64,000 nucleotides of DNA from a candidate division LCP-89 bacterium B3_LCP (GTDB lineage: Bacteria; Electryoneota; B3-LCP), in NCBI GenBank assembly GCA_005223185.1, contig NJBN01000001.1, positions 373,210 through 437,209 of the forward strand. The letters are read 5' to 3'. Positions 24,025 through 33,673 of the stretch are shown here, piece by piece. The position numbers were made by a program, and so were the translations under genes. Under the pieces are notes generated by a model, which was given only the letters and a program-made list of their open reading frames with translations, made no database searches and had not been told where the DNA came from. How positions within the stretch are numbered: the first letter of the stretch is position 1; every line of letters begins with the position of its first letter.

Positions 24025-25200
24025 TTAGTAGCCCTTGAACCTTCTTTCCATATCCGCAGTTCTGGCCATTGACTTCATGAAATGTTCTGGATCTTTATCT
24101 CTATACTTAGGATTGGGAGCCTGTAATCGTGCAGTCTCTATATTGCCATCGTCGATGAAGCCATCAATGGGAGTAACGCCCTGGTATTGTGCAAAAGGTA
24201 CTTGGAATATATAGCCATCGCAGAACATCTCCAGAGTGAAATCATCATAGCCGTGATGATATAAACTGTTCTGCCCGGGTAGTTTTCCGAAAGGCGTTCC
24301 CCGCACGTCGAAACCCACTGGGTAATGTTCTTCACTGCTTTGCGCCATCACCGCATCTATGACACCATCTGCCGTATATACTGACTTCGCTCCATAACCA
24401 TCTGCTGATGGCCAGAGGGCATGGAGATAAATAGTTATCGCTCGCTTGCCGACCTCACTAAATACGTGGTTACCCATTCGCGTTACTTCGAAGCGGATGA
24501 ATTTGCCGTCACCCGAAACTATGGGCTGCTTGTATTCGGAAAAAGCGTGGTGAATGCCGCTGTACACCAGGGTTCTCTCACCATTGGCGATAACTTCATC
24601 TAAGATCACTTTCGCCCATAGATGTTCTCCGCCGCCCTGCCAGACCTTTTTCATAACCTCATGTTTGTCCCGGTCGCGTGGCGTTTTAACGTAACTCCAA
24701 TCCGGAGAGTCATTGACACCTAAAATGCGGAATTTCCTGCTCTCTTCGGGTAGGTTATGGTTCAGTTCCCAGGCTGATTTGTAGATATCGCAGTATTCTT
24801 GAAAACCCCAGAATACATACTGGTTAAAGGTAATTAAGCGCGCCAGCGCTTCATCATATTCAGGAGAGGTCAGAAGACTGTCGATTAAATGCTGATCTTC
24901 CCGTCTGGCGAATTCAGTGCATAGATAATAGATTCCATTCTGATGAAGGATGGGAATCAATCGGGAGATCAGTTCGACATTCTGTTTGATCCGGTGGTAT
25001 TCACCGATAAAGATGACGTCATGCTGTTCAAATTTGTTCAGTATGTACTCTTCAGGCGTCTGCTGCTGATCTTTGAGATACCCACTTAGGTTCGCCATAA
25101 GTTCAGGGGCAACCTCAGGTAGTTTTTCCCCTGTGGAACATCCCAGCAGTAGAATAGCTATGACAAAATAGCAGAACGAATGAAGTATAAGGTTTTTCAT
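24025..25200 (-). CDS. Lipoprotein of the ChaN-like/haem-uptake (Tiki/EreA-like) superfamily
   Basis: A 391-residue lipoprotein. The signal peptide ends in the lipobox LLLGC (Cys about residue 21). The core motif DVIFIGEYHRIKQNVELISRL, followed by YYLCTEFARREDQHLIDSLL and later TLVYSGIHHAFSEY, fits the GExH...E...H pattern of ChaN-like and erythromycin-esterase-like proteins. Several of these bind haem or act as metal-dependent hydrolases. It lies between nuoG and the small membrane protein. An iron or haem role near an Fe-S-rich complex would make sense but is not shown. Confidence 0.65.
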   Translation of the reverse strand: MKNLILHSFCYFVIAILLLGCSTGEKLPEVAPELMANLSGYLKDQQQTPEEYILNKFEQHDVIFIGEYHRIKQNVELISRLIPILHQNGIYYLCTEFARREDQHLIDSLLTSPEYDEALARLITFNQYVFWGFQEYCDIYKSAWELNHNLPEESRKFRILGVNDSPDWSYVKTPRDRDKHEVMKKVWQGGGEHLWAKVILDEVIANGERTLVYSGIHHAFSEYKQPIVSGDGKFIRFEVTRMGNHVFSEVGKRAITIYLHALWPSADGYGAKSVYTADGVIDAVMAQSSEEHYPVGFDVRGTPFGKLPGQNSLYHHGYDDFTLEMFCDGYIFQVPFAQYQGVTPIDGFIDDGNIETARLQAPNPKYRDKDPEHFMKSMARTADMERRFKGY

Positions 25201-25231
25201 GTTTACTGGTTTATTAAGAGTAGAACAGTTA

Positions 25232-26845
25232 TCACCAACTGTCCAGATACAATCCCTTATTTACACCGAAGGTTGCGAGCCAGTTGAGGGTGTCATATTC
25301 CGGTTTATCTTCTGCTAGAGATTTAAAGACAGTATGAGTCTCTTCAAATGACCACTTGGCGTTTAGTCTCTTGCCCAAACGCTGCAAGACTTCCCAGAGT
25401 GGCAGGGATTGCCCTGTTGGCTCGACAGCTTTTTCGAACTTCTGCACCAGTCCCTTGACGTTGGTGAAGGTTCCTTCCCGTTCTGCAGGGAGAGCCAGCG
25501 GCAAAGCTACGGAAGCCTTATCCATTAGTGAACTCTTGTGCGTATCTAAAACGATGAGCCAGTCGAGTTTGGCGATAAGATTATCTATCTGGTTTCCCAG
25601 CATGCCTTCAAGATTAGTACCACAGACCACCAGCCCTTTAATCTGTCCGGCGAAGATCGCTTCTATTATTTCAGCCGCTTCAGAGGTGTTGCTGATGGAA
25701 CCAAAACCCAGATCTTTAAATCCCCTGCGGTTGGGATAAGGATCGTCCGTTAACAGGATGTTATCTGCAGCCAGTTTCTCCATTGATGGTATATCGTAAC
25801 CTAAATTAGCGAATTTAACCGTATCGCGGAAGAGTCGCAATGCAAGATATACGTCCTCATTGGTTGCGTTAGGCGCCATCAGCAGAGCTAAGCCGTCCGG
25901 GCCCGGTTTTTTCAAGCTGGATCGAATTAGAGTTTCCGACTTAGTCAGCGCCTGTTCCCATCCGGTTTCGCCACCAGCAATAAGCGGCGTCAGGGCTCGA
26001 TTCGGGTTATCGATGGAGCTGTATCCGTACCTCCCTCGGTCGCAGATCCACCAGCGGTTGACGTCCACATTGTATCGCGGTTTCAGGCGCATGATGCGCT
26101 TGCCCGCACTCTTATAGTCGTGATCGGTGTCGAAGTGGATGTATGTATTACAGCCCCGGCTGCACGATGGACATATCGATTTCACCGATTTCAAATACCA
26201 GGATCTGCGCTGAAAATGGAAATCCCTGTCCAGTAGAGCGCCCACAGGGCAGAGATCCACGACGTTGCCACTGTAAGGATTATCCAGATCCTTGCCGGGG
26301 TAGTTCATCAACACTTCATCGGAACCGTGCCCGAAGATACCAAGCTGTTTTTCACCCCATATCTCATCACAGAAACGCACGCAACGGCCGCAGAGCACAC
26401 ACCTTTCTGCATCCAACATCACATTCGGTCCTGCCCGATGAACCTTCGGCTTGTGCCATTTGTCCACGTTCAACCGGTTGTCGTACAGCCCGTGCAGCAT
26501 GTAATAGTCCTGCAGTTTGCATTCACCGGCATCGTCGCATATAGGACAATCGGTCGGATGGTTCAACAGCAGGAATTCCAGCACCGCTTTGACGATTCCC
26601 TTCACTTCCGGGGAATCGGTCTTAACTGTCATCCCATCCTGAGCGGGATTGGTGCAGGCTAAGTCTATTCGTTTTCTGCCGTTCTGTTCAATTTCCACCT
26701 GGCACATTCTGCAGGAACCAGCCACACTCAAACCCGGATGATAGCAGAAATGCGGGATATCTATCCCTAATTTGCGCGCCGCCAGGATCAGATTAGTGCC
26801 CTCGGGGACTTCGATTTGTTGGTCGTTTATGATGATTTCTGGCAT
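25232..26845 (-). CDS. nuoG: NADH-quinone oxidoreductase subunit G, short form
   Basis: A 537-residue subunit of the electron-input arm. The 2Fe-2S domain is IPHFCYHPGLSVAGSCRMCQVE, the N5 site is HPTDCPICDDAGECKLQDYYM, and a further cluster is CVLCGRCVRFCDE with VVDLCPVGAL. The N7-like motif is CPSCSRGCNTYIHFD. The molybdopterin-oxidoreductase-like region that follows (about residues 220-520) is shorter than the several-hundred-residue domain of long NuoG proteins. The catalytic arm is still complete for electron transfer. It lies 57 bases after nuoF, and the following genes up to nuoH are not complex I subunits. Confidence 0.93.
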   Translation of the reverse strand: MPEIIINDQQIEVPEGTNLILAARKLGIDIPHFCYHPGLSVAGSCRMCQVEIEQNGRKRIDLACTNPAQDGMTVKTDSPEVKGIVKAVLEFLLLNHPTDCPICDDAGECKLQDYYMLHGLYDNRLNVDKWHKPKVHRAGPNVMLDAERCVLCGRCVRFCDEIWGEKQLGIFGHGSDEVLMNYPGKDLDNPYSGNVVDLCPVGALLDRDFHFQRRSWYLKSVKSICPSCSRGCNTYIHFDTDHDYKSAGKRIMRLKPRYNVDVNRWWICDRGRYGYSSIDNPNRALTPLIAGGETGWEQALTKSETLIRSSLKKPGPDGLALLMAPNATNEDVYLALRLFRDTVKFANLGYDIPSMEKLAADNILLTDDPYPNRRGFKDLGFGSISNTSEAAEIIEAIFAGQIKGLVVCGTNLEGMLGNQIDNLIAKLDWLIVLDTHKSSLMDKASVALPLALPAEREGTFTNVKGLVQKFEKAVEPTGQSLPLWEVLQRLGKRLNAKWSFEETHTVFKSLAEDKPEYDTLNWLATFGVNKGLYLDSW

Positions 26846-26902
26846 TGGTGGTGAAACCCTGAATATATATAACGACTATCCACTACCTCGAAAGTGGACG
26901 TA

Positions 26903-28156
26903 TTAGTTTTTCATTAACTTCAAAAATTCGTCTCTGAATTTTTCCACCATTGCAACTGCTGGCGCTGCTAAGGCAGCGCCCAGCGGACAGACCGTAGTTC
27001 CATTGAACATGGGCGCTATGTCCAGGATCAGATCCAAATCTGATGGTTGTCCGTTACCTTCGGCGATCTTCTTGGCGGTTTTGTAAACCCAGGTGCAGCC
27101 TTCGCGACAGGGAGTGCACTGCCCGCAGGATTCATGCGCGTAAAAACGCGACATGACCATAAAAACTTGTGGAATTGAGACAGTTTCATCCAGAACAACG
27201 GCAGCGCCGGAACCCAGCATGGTACCGGCATCCATCATGGCTTCGAATTCCAGAGGAATGTCAAGTTCGTCCGGTTTTAGTATCGGAGTGGAGGAGCCGC
27301 CCGGAATTACCGCTTTCAACCCTTTCCCATCGCGGACGCCGCCAGCGTGATCATATATGAGTTCTTTCAGAGACGTCCCCATAGGCAGTTCATACAGACC
27401 CGGTTTAGCAGCGTGCCCGCTGACACCGAACAGCTTGGTTCCACCATCCTTTTCCGTGCCTATTTTGGCGAATTCTTCACCGCCCATGCGCAGGATGTGA
27501 GGCACGCCTGATATGGTTTCGACATTGTTGATTACAGTGGGACAGTTGAAAGCACCTACCAAAGCCGGAAAAGGTGGTTTCAGCCTGGGCCAGCCTTTGC
27601 CGCCCTCTAAGGAATTTAAAAGAGCGGTCTCTTCACCGCAGATGTATGCACCAGCACCCATGTGGATGATGACTTCCAGATTGAACCCGCTGCCTGAGAT
27701 GTTTTCCCCCAGTAATCCTTCCTTTTTCGCCTGATCGATAGCATCCTGGACGATGCGCTGTGGTTCGTAAAACTCTCCGCGCATGTAGATGAAAGCCGTA
27801 TGGATACCGACGGCATAGCAGGTTATGGCGATCCCTTCTAACAACTGATGCGGATCTTTTTCCAGCAGAGCGCGATCTTTGAAAGTTCCGGGTTCGCCTT
27901 CATCGGCGTTGACGCAGAGATATTTGGGTTTGGGAGAATCCTTGGGAACGAATCCCCATTTGACTCCGGCGGGAAATCCAGCGCCGCCCTGCCCGCGCAA
28001 TTTCGCTGTTTTGACTTCTTCGATGATGTCTTCCGGAGGAATCTTTTCAGACAGCACGCGTTTCCACTGCTGGTAAGCGCCGCGGCTCATTGCTGACTTG
28101 ATGTCCGGTTGATCGTCGTATTCGAAGTTTTTGCTGACCAGTTTAAGTTCTGGCAT
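26903..28156 (-). CDS. nuoF: NADH-quinone oxidoreductase subunit F (NADH and FMN site)
   Basis: A 417-residue flavoprotein that oxidises NADH. It has the glycine-rich LRGQGGAGFPAGVKWGF, NADEGEPGTFKDR, and GAGAYICGEETALLNSLEG, which binds FMN/NADH. The N3 cluster motif is ESCGQCTPCREGCTW with a distal Cys in GTTVCPLGAA. Length and motif order are normal for the 51-kDa subunit. It sits between nuoE and nuoG with short gaps. Confidence 0.96.
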   Translation of the reverse strand: MPELKLVSKNFEYDDQPDIKSAMSRGAYQQWKRVLSEKIPPEDIIEEVKTAKLRGQGGAGFPAGVKWGFVPKDSPKPKYLCVNADEGEPGTFKDRALLEKDPHQLLEGIAITCYAVGIHTAFIYMRGEFYEPQRIVQDAIDQAKKEGLLGENISGSGFNLEVIIHMGAGAYICGEETALLNSLEGGKGWPRLKPPFPALVGAFNCPTVINNVETISGVPHILRMGGEEFAKIGTEKDGGTKLFGVSGHAAKPGLYELPMGTSLKELIYDHAGGVRDGKGLKAVIPGGSSTPILKPDELDIPLEFEAMMDAGTMLGSGAAVVLDETVSIPQVFMVMSRFYAHESCGQCTPCREGCTWVYKTAKKIAEGNGQPSDLDLILDIAPMFNGTTVCPLGAALAAPAVAMVEKFRDEFLKLMKN

Positions 28157-28174
28157 ATTCTATCTCGTTGGTGA

Positions 28175-28690
28175 TTATTCTTTATTACCCTCACTCTGCA
28201 TATGATCCAATTTCCGCTCAGGATCACTCTCTTTTATTATCCCATCTATCTTATCAGGAGTCAGGCCAGTATGCAGCTTATCGTTAACCAGCATAGCGGG
28301 ACCCCGGTCACAACAGGCGATGCACTCCACCCGTTCGACCGAAAACAGACCATCTTCGGTGCGCTCTTCAGCTTCGATTCCCAGCCGTCTTTTGATGTGA
28401 TCAAGAATAGTCTCCGCACCCATGATCGTGCAGGATATGTTCTGGCAGACCTGAAGATGGTATTTACCCACTGGGTGGTGATGATACATGAAATAGAACC
28501 GGGAGGTTTCCCGCACGGAAACAGGGGAAATGCCCATGACTTCTGCCACTACTTGTTCAGCTTCATCGTCAATCAGGCCGAATTCTTTTTGAGCTAAATG
28601 GAGAACTGGCAGCATTGCCGCTTCCTTAGTTGGGTACATTTCCATTAGCGCCTGAGCCTGCTGGCGGGTTGAATCAGAAAGAGTTCTCAT
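28175..28690 (-). CDS. nuoE: NADH-quinone oxidoreductase subunit E
   Basis: A 171-residue thioredoxin-like subunit with the N1a 2Fe-2S cluster: QVCQNISCTIMGAETI (CxxxxC) and VECIACCDRGPAMLVND (CxxxC). The helical N-terminus QALMEMYPTKEAAMLPVLHLAQKEFG is typical. It is followed 18 bases later by nuoF. Confidence 0.95.
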   Translation of the reverse strand: MRTLSDSTRQQAQALMEMYPTKEAAMLPVLHLAQKEFGLIDDEAEQVVAEVMGISPVSVRETSRFYFMYHHHPVGKYHLQVCQNISCTIMGAETILDHIKRRLGIEAEERTEDGLFSVERVECIACCDRGPAMLVNDKLHTGLTPDKIDGIIKESDPERKLDHMQSEGNKE

Positions 28691-28742
28691 TGTGCTATAT
28701 ATCGAAAATTTATGTTCATCTTTTTAAATTCTATGCAAAATA

Positions 28743-29972
28743 CTACCTATCCAATTCTCCACCTATCATATTGATGGAACCGAAGATGGGCACCACGTCT
28801 GCCACCATGTGATCTTTCAGCATGAAGGGAATAGCCTGCACCAGTGGAAAGCAGGGCGGTCGGCAGCGGCATTTGTAGGGCTTATCGGTGCCGTCGGAAA
28901 CCACGTAGAATCCCAATTCTCCGTTGCCCGCTTCAACCGGTTGGTAGAATTCACCCGGAGGTGGATTGATCCCGTGACCATCCATGACCAGCTTGAACTG
29001 GTTCATCAAGCCTTCGATGTTGTCGTACACGTCAGTTTTGTCCGGTTTGGTGACAGTTTTGTCTATGGCGTTTACAGGTCCGTCGGGGAGTTTGTCCAGA
29101 CATTGATACACGATCTTCATTGACTGGCGCATCTCTTCCATGCGCACTAAATAGCGGTCGAACACATCGCCGTTTGTTCCCACCGGCACTGCGAAATCGA
29201 AGGTCTCATAGATAGAATAAGGAAAAGCGCGGCGGACGTCATAAGCGACGCCTGAAGCTCTTAAGAGAGGACCGGTAAAGCCCAATTTTACTGCATCTTC
29301 TCCACTTACCGCACCTATGTTCTTGGTACGGTCTATAAATATGCGGTTGCGGGTCAGCAGTTTATCCAATTCGACAATGACGTCAGCCACCATAGGCATG
29401 TATTTGCGGCATTCGGATTCGAAACCTTCCGGTAGATCGGCGCATATACCTCCGACGCGAGCAAAGTTGGTGGTTATGCGGGCTCCGCAAGCTGATTCGA
29501 TCAGTTCGTAACAGTATTCTCGGGCTTTCATGGTGTACAGAAAAGCGGTGAAAGCGCCCAATTCCATGGCGGCAGCTCCGACAGCGGTAATGTGATCGGC
29601 GATGCGGGATATTTCCGATAACAGCACACGCACATACTCACCGCGCTCTGGGATGGTGATCCCCAACAGCTTCTCCACCGCCATACAATAACCGACATTA
29701 TTGATAATGGGGCTGACGTAATTCAGTCGATCAGTATAGATGGTGGCGCTGTTCCAGCTATTAGCTTCCACGGACTTCTCGAAAGCACGGTGGAGATAGC
29801 CTATTTCGACGTCAGACCAGACGATCCTTTCACCGGTTATGCGCACCATGATACGCACGATACCGTGCATGGAAGGGTGTGAAGGTCCCATATTGAGGAA
29901 CATCTCTTCAACGGGAATTTCCTCTTCCATTACTTCAGCGACGCCTACGAACTGTTTCTCTTTTGTGGTCAT
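28743..29972 (-). CDS. nuoD: NADH-quinone oxidoreductase subunit D
   Basis: A 409-residue 49-kDa-type subunit that helps form the quinone site. Diagnostic stretches are NMGPSHPSMHGIVRIMVRI, EIGYLHRAFEKSVE, YTDRLNYVSPIINNVGYCMAVEKLLGI, TGPLLRASGVAYDVRRAFPYSIY, and the C-terminal YKCRCRPPCFPLVQAIPFMLKDHMVADVVPIFGSINMIGGELDR. The last of these carries the family-typical GSINMIGGELDR end. It is not fused to nuoC. Confidence 0.96.
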   Translation of the reverse strand: MTTKEKQFVGVAEVMEEEIPVEEMFLNMGPSHPSMHGIVRIMVRITGERIVWSDVEIGYLHRAFEKSVEANSWNSATIYTDRLNYVSPIINNVGYCMAVEKLLGITIPERGEYVRVLLSEISRIADHITAVGAAAMELGAFTAFLYTMKAREYCYELIESACGARITTNFARVGGICADLPEGFESECRKYMPMVADVIVELDKLLTRNRIFIDRTKNIGAVSGEDAVKLGFTGPLLRASGVAYDVRRAFPYSIYETFDFAVPVGTNGDVFDRYLVRMEEMRQSMKIVYQCLDKLPDGPVNAIDKTVTKPDKTDVYDNIEGLMNQFKLVMDGHGINPPPGEFYQPVEAGNGELGFYVVSDGTDKPYKCRCRPPCFPLVQAIPFMLKDHMVADVVPIFGSINMIGGELDR

Positions 29973-29999
29973 TTTTATATTGCTGATAAATCCTAAAAA

Positions 30000-30524
30000 T
30001 TATCTGGGCGGTTCAACTGTTTCATCCGACCGGCGAACTTCGGGTTTGCGCAATTCCACTCGAGGCTGCCTCTTTCTTATGGGATAATCCTTGCGTAAGG
30101 GATAGCCTTCAAACTCATCGTAGAGCATGATGCGTTTCAGATTGGGATGCCCGGCAAAACGGATACCATAGAGATCATAGCATTCCCGTTCAAACCAGTC
30201 AGCTGCGGGGTATATTCCTGTGATAGTGGGCATCTCAGCGCTATCATCATCTATGTTGATCTTTATTCTGATCCGCTGTGATTTAGGTATCGATACCAGG
30301 TGAATCACCACCTGGAAGCGCGGCTGCTTACCTATATAATCCACAGCGGTCAGGTCCATGAAGTGATCGAAAAGCGCTTCATCGTCATCACGGAGAAACT
30401 GCAAAGCCTCCTGAATCTTGTCCCGGCTGACCGTAATCGTTAATTGATCGTGCGGATAATTGGTTTGCAAATTATCTGTCCCAATTTTTTCCTCTAAACG
30501 TTCAATGTATGCGGGGATGTCCAT
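30000..30524 (-). CDS. nuoC: NADH-quinone oxidoreductase subunit C
   Basis: A 174-residue 30-kDa-type subunit. The ATG at 30524 begins MDIPAYIERLEEKIG; the 19 extra residues of the upstream TTG frame are poorly placed and not family-like. Core motifs are FDHFMDLTAVDYIG, FQVVIHLVSIPKSQRIRIKI, and ITGIYPAADWFERECYDLYGIRFAGHPNLKRIMLYDEFEGYPLRKDYP, the strongly conserved C-terminal signature. It lies 27 bases before nuoD. Confidence 0.93.
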   Translation of the reverse strand: MDIPAYIERLEEKIGTDNLQTNYPHDQLTITVSRDKIQEALQFLRDDDEALFDHFMDLTAVDYIGKQPRFQVVIHLVSIPKSQRIRIKINIDDDSAEMPTITGIYPAADWFERECYDLYGIRFAGHPNLKRIMLYDEFEGYPLRKDYPIRKRQPRVELRKPEVRRSDETVEPPR

Positions 30525-30585
30525 GATATTATTCTTATATATTACTAAGCGTAGTAGTCTGTTTGGAGGTGTGACCAGCAATTCC

Positions 30586-31062
30586 TCACAACTCTATTTT
30601 CCTGGTCTGTATTTTCTGCTGTAATTTAATCAGTCCGTCAAGTACCGTCTCCGGTCTGGGAGGACAGCCGGGTATATATACGTCAACGGGGATGATAGTA
30701 TCAACTCCCTGTACCGTGGCATAATTGTCGTACGGTCCTCCAGCCGAAGCACAGGCGCCGAAGGCAACCACCCATTTCGGCTCAGTCATCTGTTCGTAAA
30801 CGATTTGAACTACCGGTGTGATCTTATGTGAGATTGTTCCCACGACAAAAAGCAGATCGGATTGACGGGGAGAGAATCTCGGCAGACCCGCTCCGAAGCG
30901 GTCTATATCGTAATGCGCGCAGGCAACTGACATGTATTCCATACCGCAGCAGGCTGTTACAAAGGGGTACAGGAAGAGGGAATATTTGCGTCCCCATCCC
31001 AGCGCCAGGTCAAGCTTGGATGTTAAAGCCACACCGGGAATGCCATCGGATCCTATTTCCAT
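30586..31062 (-). CDS. nuoB: NADH-quinone oxidoreductase subunit B
   Basis: A 158-residue subunit that holds cluster N2, the last electron carrier before quinone. The four ligand cysteines are visible: the vicinal pair in VTACCGMEYM, then FGACASAGGPYDN and IPGCPPRPET. The protein overlaps nuoA by ten bases. Confidence 0.96.
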   Translation of the reverse strand: MEIGSDGIPGVALTSKLDLALGWGRKYSLFLYPFVTACCGMEYMSVACAHYDIDRFGAGLPRFSPRQSDLLFVVGTISHKITPVVQIVYEQMTEPKWVVAFGACASAGGPYDNYATVQGVDTIIPVDVYIPGCPPRPETVLDGLIKLQQKIQTRKIEL

Positions 31063-31412
31063 TCCAGTACTCCTTTCTTAACTGCATACAGAAGCCCTGC
31101 CATCAAGACCGAAATGAAGATGATGATCGAGATGAAAGCGAAGATGGAGAGCTGTTTGAAGACCACCGCCCAGGGATAGAGGAAGATGATCTCTATGTCA
31201 AATATTATAAAGAGAATGGCGACCAGGTAAAATTTCACCGGGAAGCGAGTGTCGTTGGCATCGCCAGTGGGGATGATTCCGCATTCGAAAGGTTCATCTT
31301 TAATAGGCGAACTCTTCTTGGGTCCTAAAAAGATGGCGACAGCCATCATTATCGCCGTTAAAATTCCGGCGGACAGGAGTAACCAGACAATAGGTGTGAA
31401 ATCTCCTTGCAC
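31053..31412 (-). CDS. nuoA: NADH-quinone oxidoreductase subunit A
   Basis: A 119-residue membrane subunit with three helices and the loop motif KDEPFECGIIPTGDANDTRFPVKFYLVAILFIIFDIEIIFLYPW, whose Cys and acidic residues are conserved. The start is GTG at 31412, preceded by AAAGGAGAATAAAAC. The ribosome site overlaps the end of the DHH phosphoesterase gene, three bases upstream, so complex I begins within a longer transcript. Confidence 0.95.
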   Translation of the reverse strand: MQGDFTPIVWLLLSAGILTAIMMAVAIFLGPKKSSPIKDEPFECGIIPTGDANDTRFPVKFYLVAILFIIFDIEIIFLYPWAVVFKQLSIFAFISIIIFISVLMAGLLYAVKKGVLEWK

Positions 31413-31415
31413 GTT

Positions 31416-32573
31416 TTATTCTCCTTTATCGGATTGCAACTCGAGCAGTGGTTTTCCGTTTTTCAGTTTATCGCTGCCGATCAGTACTAAGAAGCGGTCG
31501 ATTAATGTTGTAAAGATTTCGTCAGCTTTTTTCAATTTCGATTTCTTCAGGATTATTCTTCCTCCAGCCATGAGATCATGCCCTCCGCCCGTACCTAAAT
31601 CTCTGGTGATGGTGGAGGCGATAACGCCTGCATCCAGATCACTGCCGGTGAAACGTATGGAGAAAACGATCTGGTCTTCGTATCTGCCCAGCACCAGGGA
31701 ACGGGAGACATTTTCATGACGCAGTAGAAAGTCTGCAATTTCGGCAACTGCATCGGGAACCGGTATTTCGCCTAAGTTGGTGACCAGTGCATTACCGTAC
31801 AGGGTCCCCCCTTTAATTCCTCTTAAGAACAGAGCGAAGTAGTCACCGGGTATTTTGGCTTTCAGTATGCGATGCAGTAATTCCCAATCAACCGATTCGA
31901 AGAGGGCGAAATAGGCTAATTGATCGACGTTGCATATACCGCGACCCAGATCGGCAGTTTCGCTTTTAATGGCGTAAAGCAGAGCCGTAGCCAATTTAGC
32001 ATCCCAGTTGACGCCCTGACCGCGCAGGTATTCAACTAATATAGTGCTGACTGCTCCATATTCAGGACGGATGTCCACGAAGGGCGCTTTCAGTGATTTA
32101 CGCTGAGGGTGATGATCTATCACCGCAGTTACGGGCACGTTAGCCGGCAGATGCGAGTTTCCTGATCCCGGCTGCGCGTCCACCATAACGATGGCTTCCC
32201 AGGGTTTATCTTCAAGGATGTCTATTGGGTAAAGATCGATTTCCAGTTCGATGGACATGGCGCGGTTTTCAGCTCGACCCAGAATACCGCCGATGGCGAT
32301 GCGCGGTTTGACCCCTTTTTTCGCTTCGATCAATTTCTGCAGAGCCATGCATGAAGCCAGGGCATCCGGATCGGGATTGTCATGCGAGGTCAGAAGGATA
32401 TTTCCCGAATCCGGCAGAGACTTTAAAAACCGTTCAGCCTGCCGGTCAGGATCCCAATCGCGATCAGCGAAAAGTTTGTCGCAGAGGAGACCGGTGCTTT
32501 CTTGGTCCTTTATTGGAGAAGCTGCATCGGTTTTTGCGTCTGGCAGAGGTGTTTTTTTTGCGTTGTCCCGCAT
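31416..32573 (-). CDS. DHH/DHHA1-family phosphoesterase (NrnA-like)
   Basis: A 385-residue protein. The DHH catalytic domain contains LLTSHDNPDPDALASCMAL, VMVDAQPGSGNSHL and AVIDHHPQRKS, all metal-binding Asp/His motifs. The DHHA1 domain ends with GTGGGHDLMAGGRI. Such enzymes degrade oligoribonucleotides (nanoRNA), pAp or cyclic dinucleotide products. About 45 N-terminal residues, rich in charged amino acids, precede the catalytic core, so it is a little longer than typical NrnA. The stop is three bases from nuoA, a co-transcribed arrangement without an obvious functional link. Confidence 0.88.
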   Translation of the reverse strand: MRDNAKKTPLPDAKTDAASPIKDQESTGLLCDKLFADRDWDPDRQAERFLKSLPDSGNILLTSHDNPDPDALASCMALQKLIEAKKGVKPRIAIGGILGRAENRAMSIELEIDLYPIDILEDKPWEAIVMVDAQPGSGNSHLPANVPVTAVIDHHPQRKSLKAPFVDIRPEYGAVSTILVEYLRGQGVNWDAKLATALLYAIKSETADLGRGICNVDQLAYFALFESVDWELLHRILKAKIPGDYFALFLRGIKGGTLYGNALVTNLGEIPVPDAVAEIADFLLRHENVSRSLVLGRYEDQIVFSIRFTGSDLDAGVIASTITRDLGTGGGHDLMAGGRIILKKSKLKKADEIFTTLIDRFLVLIGSDKLKNGKPLLELQSDKGE

Positions 32574-32797
32574 AATTGAATGTTGTGCTGGCCACAGGTT
32601 GTGATACTTAAATCGAGCCAGTTAAATTGCGATTATACTCCTGAATTATGAACCGATACTAAAACCTAAATATACGAAGCTTTTTCCCCAATTTCAACCA
32701 ATTTTACATCTGATCCATTTGAGGTCGTACCAAAATTCACGTGTGTCTTATGACCTTTATATGAGATGAACTGCGGTCATTCAGCATATTAGGAAAA

Positions 32798-33619
32798 TTA
32801 TTTCCCAATACCTGAACTCACCACTTCGCCGGTTTCGTAATCCAGTTCGGAGCCCATCATGCTGTGGGGGATGGAGAAGATCATCATCAGCAGAAGAGAG
32901 GCGCCCGCCACCCACAAGCGTGCCGGTCTGTCCTTAAATCCGGCGATGACGGCGATTATCCAGCCGATCATGGCTATTAAGGTCTTGTTATCGGTGAGAT
33001 CCCAGCCGAAAGGCACGCCCGTCCAGAATTCTCCAAAGGCAAACTTCTGCATGATGGGACCGAAGATCATGCCTCCTAAGAAGAGCAGTCCGGCAGCCCA
33101 GAGGGCGTAGTTGCGCGGTTTGCCATCTCTGGACAACGCCTCCAAACCGGCTCTGGTGGATACTAACATCGCGGTGAATATGAGTAATATATGCGGGAGT
33201 AGCGCCCATGCTGGGACGGCTCCTCTAAAACGGATTACCAGATGTTCATTATCAGGAACGGTCAAGATATGTCCATCGTATGTTAGCTTCAGGTAGTATT
33301 CCAACTTTCCGGCCGGAGGCTGGTGCGGCAGTTCTGCCGCAAGTTGTTCACCGGTTCGCTTTAGAGGGATTTCTGTCCATTCTTCATCTACATTATAGTG
33401 CTTGAAGACCAACACACCGCTGACGTTTTGATCAGAAATGGTTATGCTGATCGGTGCATCGGTCTCGCCTCCATGAGCTCTGATGAGATCGTATTTGTAT
33501 GTAGCACCAGCTACGGTGATTTTACCGCGGGCTTCGTGGGTGGGACCGGTCATTTTTTGATAGACTGCTGCTGCCAGCGTGATGATGACAGCTAATGTCC
33601 AGAGAATGAATTTGCGCAT
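32798..33619 (-). CDS. Membrane protein of unknown function
   Basis: A 273-residue protein starting at MRKFILWTLAVIITLAAAV (the longer frame begins in repeat DNA). An N-terminal anchor helix is followed by a roughly 110-residue extracytoplasmic beta-rich domain (ISITISDQNVSGVLVFKHYN, LEYYLKLTYDGHILTVPD). Four further helices follow, at about 133-152, 171-190, 212-228 and 235-252. Between helices two and three the motif FGPIMQKFAFGEFWTGVPFGWDLTDNKTLIAM is striking and probably conserved. No enzyme family is recognised. It could be a respiratory or cytochrome-associated membrane protein, but nothing proves it. Confidence 0.75.
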   Translation of the reverse strand: MRKFILWTLAVIITLAAAVYQKMTGPTHEARGKITVAGATYKYDLIRAHGGETDAPISITISDQNVSGVLVFKHYNVDEEWTEIPLKRTGEQLAAELPHQPPAGKLEYYLKLTYDGHILTVPDNEHLVIRFRGAVPAWALLPHILLIFTAMLVSTRAGLEALSRDGKPRNYALWAAGLLFLGGMIFGPIMQKFAFGEFWTGVPFGWDLTDNKTLIAMIGWIIAVIAGFKDRPARLWVAGASLLLMMIFSIPHSMMGSELDYETGEVVSSGIGK

Positions 33620-33673
33620 GATAAGTTTTTTTTGTGTAGGTTTAAAGTTTCCGTCAGAATTGCTGAATTTATT

